Shown one piece after another: positions 7,058-15,124 of a DNA stretch of 64,000 nt. Below the pieces are notes generated by a model that did not search any database, was not told the DNA's origin, and worked only from the letters and a program-made list of their open reading frames with translations. The first letter of the stretch is position 1. Each line of letters begins with the position of its first letter. The translations under genes and the position numbers were made by a program. The stretch comes from Streptomyces sp. ICC1 (GTDB lineage: Bacteria > Actinomycetota > Actinomycetes > Streptomycetales > Streptomycetaceae), in the NCBI RefSeq assembly GCF_003287935.1, contig NZ_CP030287.1:6351227-6415226 (forward strand), read 5' to 3'.

Positions 7058-9211
7058 GTGCCCGTGCCCCAGTCGCCACAGAGCCATCCCCCCACGCCCG
7101 AGCAAGTCCGCTCCCTCAGACGGCGGGCCTGCGCCGTCTTCCTGGCCCTGTCCCTCACCGGGACCGCCGCCCTGACCGCCCTGACCTTCGGCGCCGCCCC
7201 CGCGGCGCACGCCGCCGGGGTGCCCGCGCCCTCGCCGATCGGCATAGCCGGGCGGGGTGCGAGCGTGCCGTTCACCGAACTGGAGGCGGAGTACGCGGCC
7301 ACCAACGGCACGTTCATCGGCCCCGACCGGCTCTACGGGAGCCTCCCCTCGGAGGCGTCCGGCCGCCAGGCGGTGACGCTGAACGCCGTCGGCCAGTACG
7401 TCGAGTTCACCCTGGCCAAGCCCGCCAACGCGATGTCCCTGCGCTACAGCCTCCCGGACACGGCCGACGGGAAGGGGCGCGACGCGACGCTGGACGTCCG
7501 GGCGAACGGCCAGTCGGTGAAGACCCTCCCCGTCACCTCCAAGTACAGCTGGTACTACGGCGGCTATCCCTTCAACAACAACCCGGGCGACACCAACCCG
7601 CACCACTTCTACGACGAGTCCCGCACGCTGCTGGGCTCCACCTACCCGGCCGGCACCAAGATCCGCGTACAGGTGACCTCGACCGCCCAGTCGCCCGGCT
7701 TCACCATCGACCTCGCCGACTTCGAGCAGGTCGCCCCGGCCGCCGGCAAGCCGACCGGGGCGCTCGACGCCGTCGCCGACTTCGGTGCGGACCCGACCGG
7801 TGGCACCGATTCCACGGCCCGCATGCAGGCCGCGGTCGACGCGGGACAGGCCCAGGGCAAGACCGTCTACGTCCCGCCGGGCACCTACACCCTCTACGAC
7901 CACGTCGTCGTGGACGGCGTCACCGTCCAGGGGGCCGGGCCCTGGTACACCGTCTTCGGCGGACGCGACCCGGTGAACCGCAACCGTGCCGCCGGCTTCT
8001 ACGGCAAGTACGTCCCCGGCGGCGGCTACACGGGGCCGGTCCGGCCGCACGAGGCGAACGGACCGAGCAAGAACGTCACCCTCAAGGACTTCGCGATCAT
8101 CGGCGACATCCGGGACCGGATCGACGACGACCAGGTCAACGCCGTGGGCGGGGCGATGTCCCACTCCACGCTGGACAACCTCTGGATCCAGCACGTGAAG
8201 GTCGCCGCCTGGATGGACGGCCCGATGGACCGCTTCACCATCCAGAACAGCCGTTTCCTCGATATGACAGCGGACGGAGTGAACTTCCACACCGGTGTCA
8301 CGAATTCTCGTGTCACCAACACTTTTGTGCGCAACGCGGGTGACGACGGGCTGGCCTCCTGGCCCCAGGACAAGCCGAACACCAACATCAGCTTCGACCA
8401 CAACACGGTCGTCCTGCCGATCCTGGCCAACAACATCGTCACGTACGGCGGCAAGGACTTCACCATCTCGGACAACGTCATGTCCGACACCATCAGCAAC
8501 GGCGGCGGCCTGCACATCGCCAACCGCTACCCGGGCGTCAACTCGGGCAGGGGCACCGCGGTCGCCGGCACCATCACCGCCGCGCGCAACACCCTCATCC
8601 GCACCGGGAACAGCGACTTCAACTGGAACTTCGGGGTCGGCGCGATCTGGTTCTCCGGCCTGAACGAGGCCGTGCAGGGCGCCAGCATCAAGATCTCCGA
8701 CACGGACATCCTGGACTCCTCGTACGCGGCGATCCACTCGATCGAGGGCCCCATCAGCGGGGTGGAGTTCACCAACGTCAACATCGACGGTGCCGGGACC
8801 TACGCCATCCAGGCGCAGTCGAACATCGCCGCCAAGTTCACCCGCGTCACCGCCAAGAACATCGCCCAGTCGGCGACCCCGATCCACAACTGCATCGGCG
8901 CCGGCCTCCAGATCACCGACGGCGGCGGCAACTCCGGCTGGAACACCGGACAGACCTGCTCCGGCCTGTGGCCCGCGCCGGTGTGGACGAACGGCGGTGT
9001 GCCCAGCGATCCGACGACGCCTCCCACCACGCCCCCGACCACCCGCAGGGCCCCGGGCGCGGCGGGCACGGGCGGGATGCCCAGGCCCGCGCGATCCGGG
9101 CCCCGAGGCGCACGTTGCCCCGTGCCGCCGCGGGGTTGGCCTCCAGCGAGGCGCCGCCCGTCGCACGCACCAGGAACCCCAGCAGGAACGGCGTCACCGC
9201 CTGTCCCGTGA
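7058..9211 (+). CDS. Secreted beta-helix glycanase (mycodextranase/GH87-like), C-terminus truncated
   Basis: A signal peptide (LALSLTGTAALTALTFGAAPAAHA) leads to a carbohydrate-binding beta-sandwich (about residues 50-225; VPFTELEAEYAATNGTFIGP, YVEFTLAKPANAMSLRYSLPD). A right-handed parallel beta-helix follows (about 235-645) with GDDGLASW, GGGLHIANRYPGVNSG and ITDGGGNSGWN, as in Streptomyces proteins annotated mycodextranase or alpha-1,3-glucanase. Homologues I recall carry a Thr/Pro linker and then a discoidin-type module. Here the linker (DPTTPPTTPPTT) runs into about 50 residues of Arg/Pro-rich out-of-frame sequence, which is the antisense of a psuG fragment. The catalytic part is whole; the accessory module is lost. 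Confidence 0.75.
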   Translation: MPVPQSPQSHPPTPEQVRSLRRRACAVFLALSLTGTAALTALTFGAAPAAHAAGVPAPSPIGIAGRGASVPFTELEAEYAATNGTFIGPDRLYGSLPSEASGRQAVTLNAVGQYVEFTLAKPANAMSLRYSLPDTADGKGRDATLDVRANGQSVKTLPVTSKYSWYYGGYPFNNNPGDTNPHHFYDESRTLLGSTYPAGTKIRVQVTSTAQSPGFTIDLADFEQVAPAAGKPTGALDAVADFGADPTGGTDSTARMQAAVDAGQAQGKTVYVPPGTYTLYDHVVVDGVTVQGAGPWYTVFGGRDPVNRNRAAGFYGKYVPGGGYTGPVRPHEANGPSKNVTLKDFAIIGDIRDRIDDDQVNAVGGAMSHSTLDNLWIQHVKVAAWMDGPMDRFTIQNSRFLDMTADGVNFHTGVTNSRVTNTFVRNAGDDGLASWPQDKPNTNISFDHNTVVLPILANNIVTYGGKDFTISDNVMSDTISNGGGLHIANRYPGVNSGRGTAVAGTITAARNTLIRTGNSDFNWNFGVGAIWFSGLNEAVQGASIKISDTDILDSSYAAIHSIEGPISGVEFTNVNIDGAGTYAIQAQSNIAAKFTRVTAKNIAQSATPIHNCIGAGLQITDGGGNSGWNTGQTCSGLWPAPVWTNGGVPSDPTTPPTTPPTTRRAPGAAGTGGMPRPARSGPRGARCPVPPRGWPPARRRPSHAPGTPAGTASPPVP

Positions 9212-9266
9212 TCCCCCGTTCCCGGCACTCCGACAGCGCCTCGGCCAGGACCCGGTCGTGCGGGGG
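9072..9266 (-). pseudogene. psuG: psuG 3' fragment (pseudouridine-5'-phosphate glycosidase)
   Basis: The minus strand reads HDRVLAEALSECRERGITG, QAVTPFLLGFLVRATGGASL, then EANPAAARGNVRLGARIA and RAWASR. This is the conserved C-terminal helix region of pseudouridine-5'-phosphate glycosidase (VTPFLL, TGGASLEAN). About 65 codons survive. The frame has no start, and after AWASR it loses its stop and continues into the antisense of the glycanase gene. Both genes were therefore cut and joined tail to tail. Non-functional relic. Confidence 0.75.
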
Positions 9267-9339
9267 GGCCCTGGGGGCCCGGCGGGCGGGACCCCGTAGA
9301 TTTCGATCTTGATTCGATACGACAGAAGGCAGGCCCTCA

Positions 9340-10026
9340 ATGACCCGGGTGCTCGTGGTGGACGACGAACCCCAGATCGTCCGAGCCCTGGTGATCAACC
9401 TGAAGGCACGCAAGTACGAGGTCGACGCGGCCGCCGACGGGGCGAGCGCCCTGGAGCTGGCTGCCGCCCGCCACCCCGACGTGGTCGTCCTCGACCTGGG
9501 CCTGCCCGACATGGACGGCGTCGAGGTGATCAAGGGACTGCGCGGCTGGACCCGCGTCCCGATCCTGGTCCTCTCCGCGCGGCACAGCTCCGACGAGAAG
9601 GTCGAGGCACTGGACGCGGGCGCCGACGACTACGTCACCAAGCCCTTCGGCATGGACGAACTGCTGGCCAGGCTCCGCGCCGCCGTCCGGCGGGCGGAAC
9701 CGGGCGCCGGGTCCGGCGAGGACGAGGTGATCGTCGAGACCGAGGGCTTCACGGTGGACCTCGCGGCGAAGAAGGCGGTGCGCGAGGGCCGCGACGTCCG
9801 CCTCACGCCCACCGAGTGGCACCTGCTGGAGGTGCTGGTCCGCAACGGCGGCAAACTGGTCAGCCAGAAGCAGCTGCTCCAGGAGGTCTGGGGGCCTTCG
9901 TACGGGACCGAGACCAACTACCTGCGGGTCTACATGGCGCAGCTGCGGCGCAAGCTGGAGGCCGACCCCTCGCACCCGAGGCACTTCATCACCGAACCGG
10001 GCATGGGATACCGCTTCGAGAGGTAG
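9340..10026 (+). CDS. kdpE: KdpE-type response regulator (orphan)
   Basis: 228 aa OmpR/PhoB-family regulator. The receiver domain has acidic pocket D8/D9, phospho-acceptor D52 (VVVLDLGLPDMDG) and the Lys of YVTKPF. The winged-helix domain contains RLTPTEWHLLEVLVRNGGKL and YGTETNYLRVYMAQLRRKLE, closely typical of KdpE, which activates the kdpFABC high-affinity K+ ATPase. Normally kdpE follows kdpD. Here the upstream neighbours are a psuG fragment and a glycanase, and no kdpD or kdpFABC is in the window. The K+ theme continues downstream with two TrkA-type proteins. Start supported by GAAGGCAGG. Confidence 0.85.
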   Translation: MTRVLVVDDEPQIVRALVINLKARKYEVDAAADGASALELAAARHPDVVVLDLGLPDMDGVEVIKGLRGWTRVPILVLSARHSSDEKVEALDAGADDYVTKPFGMDELLARLRAAVRRAEPGAGSGEDEVIVETEGFTVDLAAKKAVREGRDVRLTPTEWHLLEVLVRNGGKLVSQKQLLQEVWGPSYGTETNYLRVYMAQLRRKLEADPSHPRHFITEPGMGYRFER

Positions 10027-10050
10027 TGGGCGCGCCGGTACGCTTCCTGT

Positions 10051-10479
10051 ATGAGTGCTGAACCGCGTCCCGAGAAGCCCGCGAAGCCGGCGAAGCCAGC
10101 CAGGCCGGCGGGCCGGTTCCGCCGGATGATAGAGCGGCTGTCCACCTCGCAGGAGGAGCTGCATTCCGCGGAACTGCAGGAGGACGCAGAAGCCGCGGGG
10201 TGCACGCGGATCTGCGACTGCCACGACCGCCAGATAGTCAAGGTCACCGGGACCCTGCGCACCGTCACCCTGCGGCCGCGCGCGGGCGTCCCCGCCCTGG
10301 AGGCCGAGCTGTTCGACGGCTCCGCGGCGCTGGACGTCGTATGGCTCGGACGTCGCTCGATCGTGGGAATCGAACCAGGCCGTCGCATGATCGCCTCCGG
10401 GCGGATCTCGATGAGCCACGGCCGTCGGGTGCTCTTCAACCCGAAGTACGAACTCCGACCGCTCGGACAGGAGCACTGA
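10051..10479 (+). CDS. OB-fold nucleic-acid-binding domain protein
   Basis: 142 aa. A Lys/Pro/Ala-rich N-terminus (PEKPAKPAKPARPAG) precedes a helix and then a single OB fold (IVKVTGTLRTVTLRPRAGVP, ALEAELFDGSAALDVVWLGR, RRMIASGRISMSHGRRVLFN). It belongs to the short RecG-wedge-like OB proteins conserved in actinobacteria next to DUF3159 and trkA genes. Binding of nucleic acid is inferred from the fold. It ends two bases before the DUF3159 start, so the two are one operon. Confidence 0.8.
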   Translation: MSAEPRPEKPAKPAKPARPAGRFRRMIERLSTSQEELHSAELQEDAEAAGCTRICDCHDRQIVKVTGTLRTVTLRPRAGVPALEAELFDGSAALDVVWLGRRSIVGIEPGRRMIASGRISMSHGRRVLFNPKYELRPLGQEH

Positions 10480-10481
10480 CG

Positions 10482-11225
10482 GTGACGTCACTCGACAAAC
10501 CGACGACCCCCGGCACGCAACCGGTGGACCCCGCCGCCGAGCCCTCCGCGGACCAGAAGGCCGTGACACAGGCGGCCCTCTTCGACGCCTTCGGCGGCAT
10601 CCGGGGCACCGTGGAGACGATGCTCCCCGGCCTGCTCTTCGTCATGATCTACACGATCAACAAGGACGTGAAGCTCTCGGCCATCGCGGCGGGCGCGGTC
10701 GCCGTCCTGCTGGTGGTCGTACGGCTGCTGCGCAAGGACACGGTCAAGCACGCCTTCAGCGGGGTCTTCGGCGTGGGCGTGGGCGTGGCCTTCGCCCTGT
10801 TCACGGGCAGCGCGAAGGGCTTCTACCTGCCCGGCATGATCTACGGCGCCGGGCTGGGCGTGGCCTTCACGCTCTCCGCGCTGGTGGGCTTCCCGCTGCT
10901 GGGGGTGATGCTGGGGCCGGTGTTCAAGGAGAACCTGTCCTGGCGCACGCGCAACCCGGGGCGCAAGAAGGCCTACACCAAGGCCAGCCTGGCCTGGGGC
11001 CTGATCTTCCTCGCGAAGTACGCGATCCTCTTCCCGCTGTACTGGTGGGGCGACGCGACGCAGCTGGGCTGGGTGCTGATCGCGCTGAAGCTGCCGCCGA
11101 TGGTGCTCGCGGTGTACTTCACGTGGGTCTTCCTTGCGAAGGCGCCGCCGCCGATCAACGTGATCGCGGAGTGGGAGGCGGAGGAGGCGGCGGAGAAGGC
11201 CGCGAAGGCCGCCAAGGGGGCCTGA
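10482..11225 (+). CDS. DUF3159 polytopic membrane protein
   Basis: 247 aa from a GTG two bases after the OB-fold gene (GGACAGGAGCAC ahead of it). Five to six hydrophobic segments follow a polar N-terminus; conserved stretches include LFDAFGGIRGTVETMLPGLL, LVGFPLLGVML and YWWGDATQLGW. DUF3159 is an actinobacterial membrane family of unknown role. Adjacency to trkA genes hints at ion homeostasis, but that is inference. The Lys/Ala/Glu-rich tail is cytoplasmic. Confidence 0.85.
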   Translation: MTSLDKPTTPGTQPVDPAAEPSADQKAVTQAALFDAFGGIRGTVETMLPGLLFVMIYTINKDVKLSAIAAGAVAVLLVVVRLLRKDTVKHAFSGVFGVGVGVAFALFTGSAKGFYLPGMIYGAGLGVAFTLSALVGFPLLGVMLGPVFKENLSWRTRNPGRKKAYTKASLAWGLIFLAKYAILFPLYWWGDATQLGWVLIALKLPPMVLAVYFTWVFLAKAPPPINVIAEWEAEEAAEKAAKAAKGA

Positions 11226-11293
11226 AGGCCTGACCCCGTACGCGGCTGCGTGCGCGGGCGGGCTGCGACCGGTGGCAGCGGGCTGCGGCCCGG

Positions 11294-11346
11294 GCCCCTG
11301 GGGCTCCGCCCCAGACCCCGCGCCTCAAACGCCGGCGGGGCTGGGA
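11294..11346. repeat. Streptomyces-type intergenic palindromic repeat
   Basis: Between two convergent genes lies CTGGGGCTCCGCCCCAG, a tight hairpin, followed by ACCCCGCGCCTCAAACGCC and GGCGGGGCTGG. This paired-hairpin cassette is, from memory, among the commonest intergenic repeats of Streptomyces and probably ends transcription from both sides (DUF3159 and trkA). Confidence 0.6.
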
Positions 11347-11362
11347 CGGAGCGGGCCGCAGG

Positions 11363-12025
11363 CTAGTCCGCGGCCTGGAGGAGGTCTTCCAGCTGCTCCT
11401 CGCGGGCCTGTGCGGACACGAAGAGGAGCTCGTCGCCCGGCTCCAGGGTCTCCTCGCCGTGCGGCGTGAGCACCCGGTTGCCGCGGATGATCGTGACCAG
11501 CGAGGTGTCCTCGGGCCAGTCGATCTCGCTGATCTGCTTGCCCGCGACCTGGGAGTCGGCGGGCAGGGTCAGCTCGACCAGGTTGGCGTCGCCGTGGCTG
11601 AAGCGCAGCAGCCGTACCAGGTCGCCGACGCTGACGGCCTCTTCCACGAGCGCCGACATCAGGCGCGGAGTGGAGACGGCGACGTCGACGCCCCAGGACT
11701 CGTTGAAGAGCCATTCGTTCTTCGGGTTGTTCACGCGGGCCACGACCCGGGGGACCCCGTACTCGGTCTTGGCGAGGAGGGAGACGACCAGGTTGACCTT
11801 GTCGTCACCGGTCGCGGCGATGACCACGTTGCAGCGCTGGAGCGCCGCCTCGTCGAGCGAGGTGATCTCGCAGGCGTCGGCCAGCAGCCACTCGGCCTGC
11901 GGCACCCGCTCCACGGAGATGGCGGTCGGAGCCTTGTCCACGAGGAGCACCTCGTGGCCGTTCTCCAGCAGCTCTGCGGCGATGGAGCGGCCGACCGCGC
12001 CGGCTCCGGCGATCGCGACCCTCAT
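11363..12025 (-). CDS. TrkA-family K+ channel/transporter regulatory protein (second copy)
   Basis: 220 aa: RCK-N Rossmann domain (MRVAIAGAGAVGRSIAAELL, LLVDKAPTAISV, VVIAATGDDKVNLVVSLLAK) followed by RCK-C/TrkA-C (about 135-215; VELTLPADSQVAGKQISEID, TPHGEETLEPGDELLFVSA). These proteins bind NAD(H) and sometimes ATP or c-di-AMP and gate K+ uptake partners. Its ATG overlaps the stop of the preceding trkA gene by 4 bases (ATGA), so the two are co-translated and may form a heteromer. Confidence 0.88.
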   Translation of the reverse strand: MRVAIAGAGAVGRSIAAELLENGHEVLLVDKAPTAISVERVPQAEWLLADACEITSLDEAALQRCNVVIAATGDDKVNLVVSLLAKTEYGVPRVVARVNNPKNEWLFNESWGVDVAVSTPRLMSALVEEAVSVGDLVRLLRFSHGDANLVELTLPADSQVAGKQISEIDWPEDTSLVTIIRGNRVLTPHGEETLEPGDELLFVSAQAREEQLEDLLQAAD

Positions 12026-12690
12026 GCGTGTGCCTCCTCAGGACCCTCGGCGAAGGACGCCTCCACCTTGTCGATCTCGTCCGTGCGCATCATCACGTGG
12101 ACGAGGTCGCCCTCCTGCAGGACCGTCGCGGACGTCGGCAGCATGGCCTCGCCCAGCCGGGTGAGGAAGGCGACGCGGACCCCGGTCTCTTCCTGCAACT
12201 GGCTGACCTTGTGGCCGATCCAGGCGGTGGAGGTGTGCACCTCGGCGAGCTGGACACCGCCGCTCGGGTCGCGCCACAGCGGCTCGGCGCCCGACGGCAG
12301 CAGCCGGCGGAGCATCTGGTCGGCCGTCCACCGGACGGTCGCGACGGTGGGGATGCCCAGACGCTGGTAGACCTCGGCGCGCTTGGGGTCGTAGATGCGG
12401 GCGGCGACGTTCTCGACGCCGAACATCTCACGGGCCACTCGGGCGGCGATGATGTTGGAATTGTCACCACTGCTCACCGCGGCGAAGGCGCCCGCCTCCT
12501 CGATGCCGGCCTCGCGCAAGGTGTCCTGGTCGAAGCCGACTCCGGTGACGCGGCGGCCGCCGAAGGACGCCCCCAGCCGGCGGAATGCGGTGGGGTCCTG
12601 GTCGATGACCGCGACCGTATGCCCCTGCTGTTCCAGGGTCTGTGCGAGAGCGGAGCCCACTCTTCCGCAGCCCATAATGACGATGTGCAC
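12022..12690 (-). CDS. TrkA-family K+ transport regulatory protein (first copy)
   Basis: 222 aa from the GTG at 12690 (GGAAGGA 6 bases upstream; the frame is open further upstream without a ribosome site). The Rossmann motif GCGRVGSALAQTLEQQGHTV, the acidic VIDQDPTAF and SSGDNSNIIAARVARE mark the RCK-N domain; RCK-C follows from about residue 140. Divergent from the APC/KimA-like permease gene 230 bases away, which is its most likely partner (inference). Confidence 0.88.
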   Translation of the reverse strand: MHIVIMGCGRVGSALAQTLEQQGHTVAVIDQDPTAFRRLGASFGGRRVTGVGFDQDTLREAGIEEAGAFAAVSSGDNSNIIAARVAREMFGVENVAARIYDPKRAEVYQRLGIPTVATVRWTADQMLRRLLPSGAEPLWRDPSGGVQLAEVHTSTAWIGHKVSQLQEETGVRVAFLTRLGEAMLPTSATVLQEGDLVHVMMRTDEIDKVEASFAEGPEEAHA

Positions 12691-12920
12691 GGCCGTCCTT
12701 CCGGCTGTCAGCGGCTCGCTGGGTTCCAGCCTCATTGCTGCTCTGGCTTAACAGGGTCTCAGACCATGGCCCAAGCTACACACGGGCGGTCACCAGTGTG
12801 ACCATTTGTGCGGGAGGCGGCGCTCCTTTGCCCTGGATGCGGTGCGACTTCCCGCCGTATAGGGGCCGTATAGGGGTGGGGGGTTCGTCAGGCCGATTTC
12901 GAACGCTTACGATCCTCTGC

Positions 12921-14975
12921 GTGTCCAAACTGACCGACGTGCCCAAACGGATCCTGATCGGCCGGGCGCTACGCAGCGACCGCCTCGGAGAAACGCTCCT
13001 CCCGAAGAGGATCGCCCTTCCTGTCTTCGCATCCGACCCACTTTCCTCCGTGGCATATGCTCCCGGCGAGGTCCTGCTGGTCCTGTCGATCGCAGGCGTG
13101 TCGGCGTACCACTTCAGCCCCTGGATCGCCCTCGCGGTCGTCGTGCTGATGTTCACGGTGGTCGCTTCCTACCGACAGAACGTCCACGCCTACCCCAGCG
13201 GCGGCGGTGACTACGAGGTCGCCAACACCAACCTCGGGCCCAGGGCCGGTCTCACCGTCGCGAGCGCCCTGCTCGTGGACTACGTCCTCACGGTCGCCGT
13301 GTCGATCTCCTCCGGAGTCGAGAACCTCGGCTCCGCCGTCGATTTCGTCATCGAGCACAAGGTGCTCTCCGCGATCGTCATGATTCTGCTGCTCACGCTG
13401 ATGAATCTGCGCGGTGTGAAGGAATCCGGGAACCTCTTCGCCATCCCGACCTACGTGTTCGTCGGCGCCGTCTTCGTGATGATCGGGTGGGGCGCCTGGC
13501 GCGGCCTGGTCATGGGCGACACCATGGAGGCCCCGACGGCCGGCCTGGAGATCAAACCCGAACACCAGGGGCTCGCCGGCTTCGCGCTGGTCTTCCTGCT
13601 GCTGCGCGCCTTCTCCTCCGGCTGCGCGGCGCTGACGGGCGTCGAGGCCATCAGCAACGGCGTACCCGCCTTCCGCAAGCCCAAGAGCAAGAACGCGGCC
13701 ACCACCCTCGCCCTCATGGGCGGCCTGGCGGTCGTCATGTTCTGCGGGATCATCGGCCTGGCCATGGCCACGAACGTCCGGATGGCCGAGAAGCCCGCCA
13801 CCGACCTGTTGCAGAACGGCGTCCCGGTCGGCGACGGCTACGTCCAGAACCCGGTCATCTCCCAGGTCGCCGAGGCCGTCTTCGGCAACGGCAGCTTCCT
13901 GTTCATCGTGCTCGCCGCGGCCACCGCGCTCGTCCTCTTCCTCGCCGCGAACACCGCGTACAACGGCTTCCCGCTGCTCGGCTCGATCCTCGCCCAGGAC
14001 CGCTACCTGCCGCGCCAGCTCCACACCCGCGGCGACCGGCTCGCCTTCTCCAACGGCATCGTGCTCCTCTCGGGCGCCGCGATACTGCTGGTCTGGATCT
14101 ACGACGCCGACTCGACGAAGCTGATCCAGCTCTACATCGTCGGCGTCTTCGTCTCCTTCACGCTGAGCCAGATCGGCATGGTCCGGCACTGGAACCGCCA
14201 CCTGCGCAGTGAGCGAGACCAGGCGGCCCGCCGCCGGATGCACCGCTCGCGGGCGATCAACACCTTCGGCGCCTTCTTCACCGGCATGGTGCTGGTCGTC
14301 GTCCTGGCGACCAAGTTCACCCACGGCGCCTGGGTCGCCCTGCTCGGCATGGTCATCTTCTACGGAACGATGACCGCGATCCGCAAGCACTACGACCGGG
14401 TCTCCGAGGAGATCGCCGCCGCCGAGGGCCCGAGCGACGACAGCGTGCGCCCCTCGCGGGTCCACTCCATCGTCCTGGTCTCCAAGGTCCACAAGCCCAC
14501 CCTGCGCGCCCTGGCCTTCGCCAAGCTCACGCGCTCGGACCGGCTCGAGGCGCTCAGCATCAGCGTCGACCCGGTGGAGACCAAGGCGCTGCGCGAGGAG
14601 TGGGAGCGGCGCGGCATCAACGTTCCGCTCAAGATCCTCGACTCCCCGTACCGCGAGATCACCCGCCCGGTGGTCGAGTACGTGAAGGGCCTGCGCAGCG
14701 AGAACCCGCGCGACGCCGTCAGCGTCTACATCCCGGAGTACGTCGTCGGGCGCTGGTACGAGCACCTGCTGCACAACCAGAGCGCGCTGCGGCTCAAGGG
14801 CCGGCTGCTCTTCACCCCCGGTGTGATGGTCACCTCGGTGCCCTACCAGCTGGAGTCCTCGGAGCTCGCGAAGAAGCGGGCGAAGAAGCGGGCCGAGTGG
14901 AACGCCCCCGGCGCGGTGCGCCGCGGTCCGGTGGACACTCCGCGGCCGCGCCCGAAGGACACGGCGGGGAAGTAG
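12921..14975 (+). CDS. APC-superfamily permease, KimA/YdaO-like
   Basis: 684 aa. A short N-terminus (SDRLGETLLPKRIALPVFASDPLSSVAYAPGE) leads into twelve transmembrane segments to about residue 480, then a soluble C-terminal domain of about 180 residues beginning near PSRVHSIVLVSKVHKPTLRA. Homologues are called amino-acid permeases, but the pattern (LPVFASDPLSSVAYAPGE, long cytosolic domain) is that of Bacillus KimA, a high-affinity K+/H+ importer. Divergence from two trkA genes fits K+ uptake. GTG at 12921 lies only 7-8 bases after TACGAT (12909-12914), so the mRNA may be leaderless. Confidence 0.82.
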   Translation: MSKLTDVPKRILIGRALRSDRLGETLLPKRIALPVFASDPLSSVAYAPGEVLLVLSIAGVSAYHFSPWIALAVVVLMFTVVASYRQNVHAYPSGGGDYEVANTNLGPRAGLTVASALLVDYVLTVAVSISSGVENLGSAVDFVIEHKVLSAIVMILLLTLMNLRGVKESGNLFAIPTYVFVGAVFVMIGWGAWRGLVMGDTMEAPTAGLEIKPEHQGLAGFALVFLLLRAFSSGCAALTGVEAISNGVPAFRKPKSKNAATTLALMGGLAVVMFCGIIGLAMATNVRMAEKPATDLLQNGVPVGDGYVQNPVISQVAEAVFGNGSFLFIVLAAATALVLFLAANTAYNGFPLLGSILAQDRYLPRQLHTRGDRLAFSNGIVLLSGAAILLVWIYDADSTKLIQLYIVGVFVSFTLSQIGMVRHWNRHLRSERDQAARRRMHRSRAINTFGAFFTGMVLVVVLATKFTHGAWVALLGMVIFYGTMTAIRKHYDRVSEEIAAAEGPSDDSVRPSRVHSIVLVSKVHKPTLRALAFAKLTRSDRLEALSISVDPVETKALREEWERRGINVPLKILDSPYREITRPVVEYVKGLRSENPRDAVSVYIPEYVVGRWYEHLLHNQSALRLKGRLLFTPGVMVTSVPYQLESSELAKKRAKKRAEWNAPGAVRRGPVDTPRPRPKDTAGK

Positions 14976-15023
14976 CTCCCGCCCGCTCCCGCGCGCTGGG
15001 GCCCGCTCCCGCTCCGGCGTGGT

Positions 15024-15075
15024 GAACGGCCGGACGAGATCCACGTAAACTGGTGGGTCGGTCGTCCGGCCGTTC
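15024..15075. promoter_or_regulatory. 14-bp perfect inverted repeat around a candidate -10
   Basis: GAACGGCCGGACGA (15024-15037) is exactly repeated in reverse complement at 15062-15075, 24 bases apart. The loop contains TAAACT, a good -10, about 75 bases before the methyltransferase start. It could be the terminator of the permease gene, an operator, or both. Confidence 0.45.
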
Positions 15076-15124
15076 GGCGTTCACGCATGTCGCCTTCCTT
15101 ACTTAGCCTTGGAGCCTCCCCACC

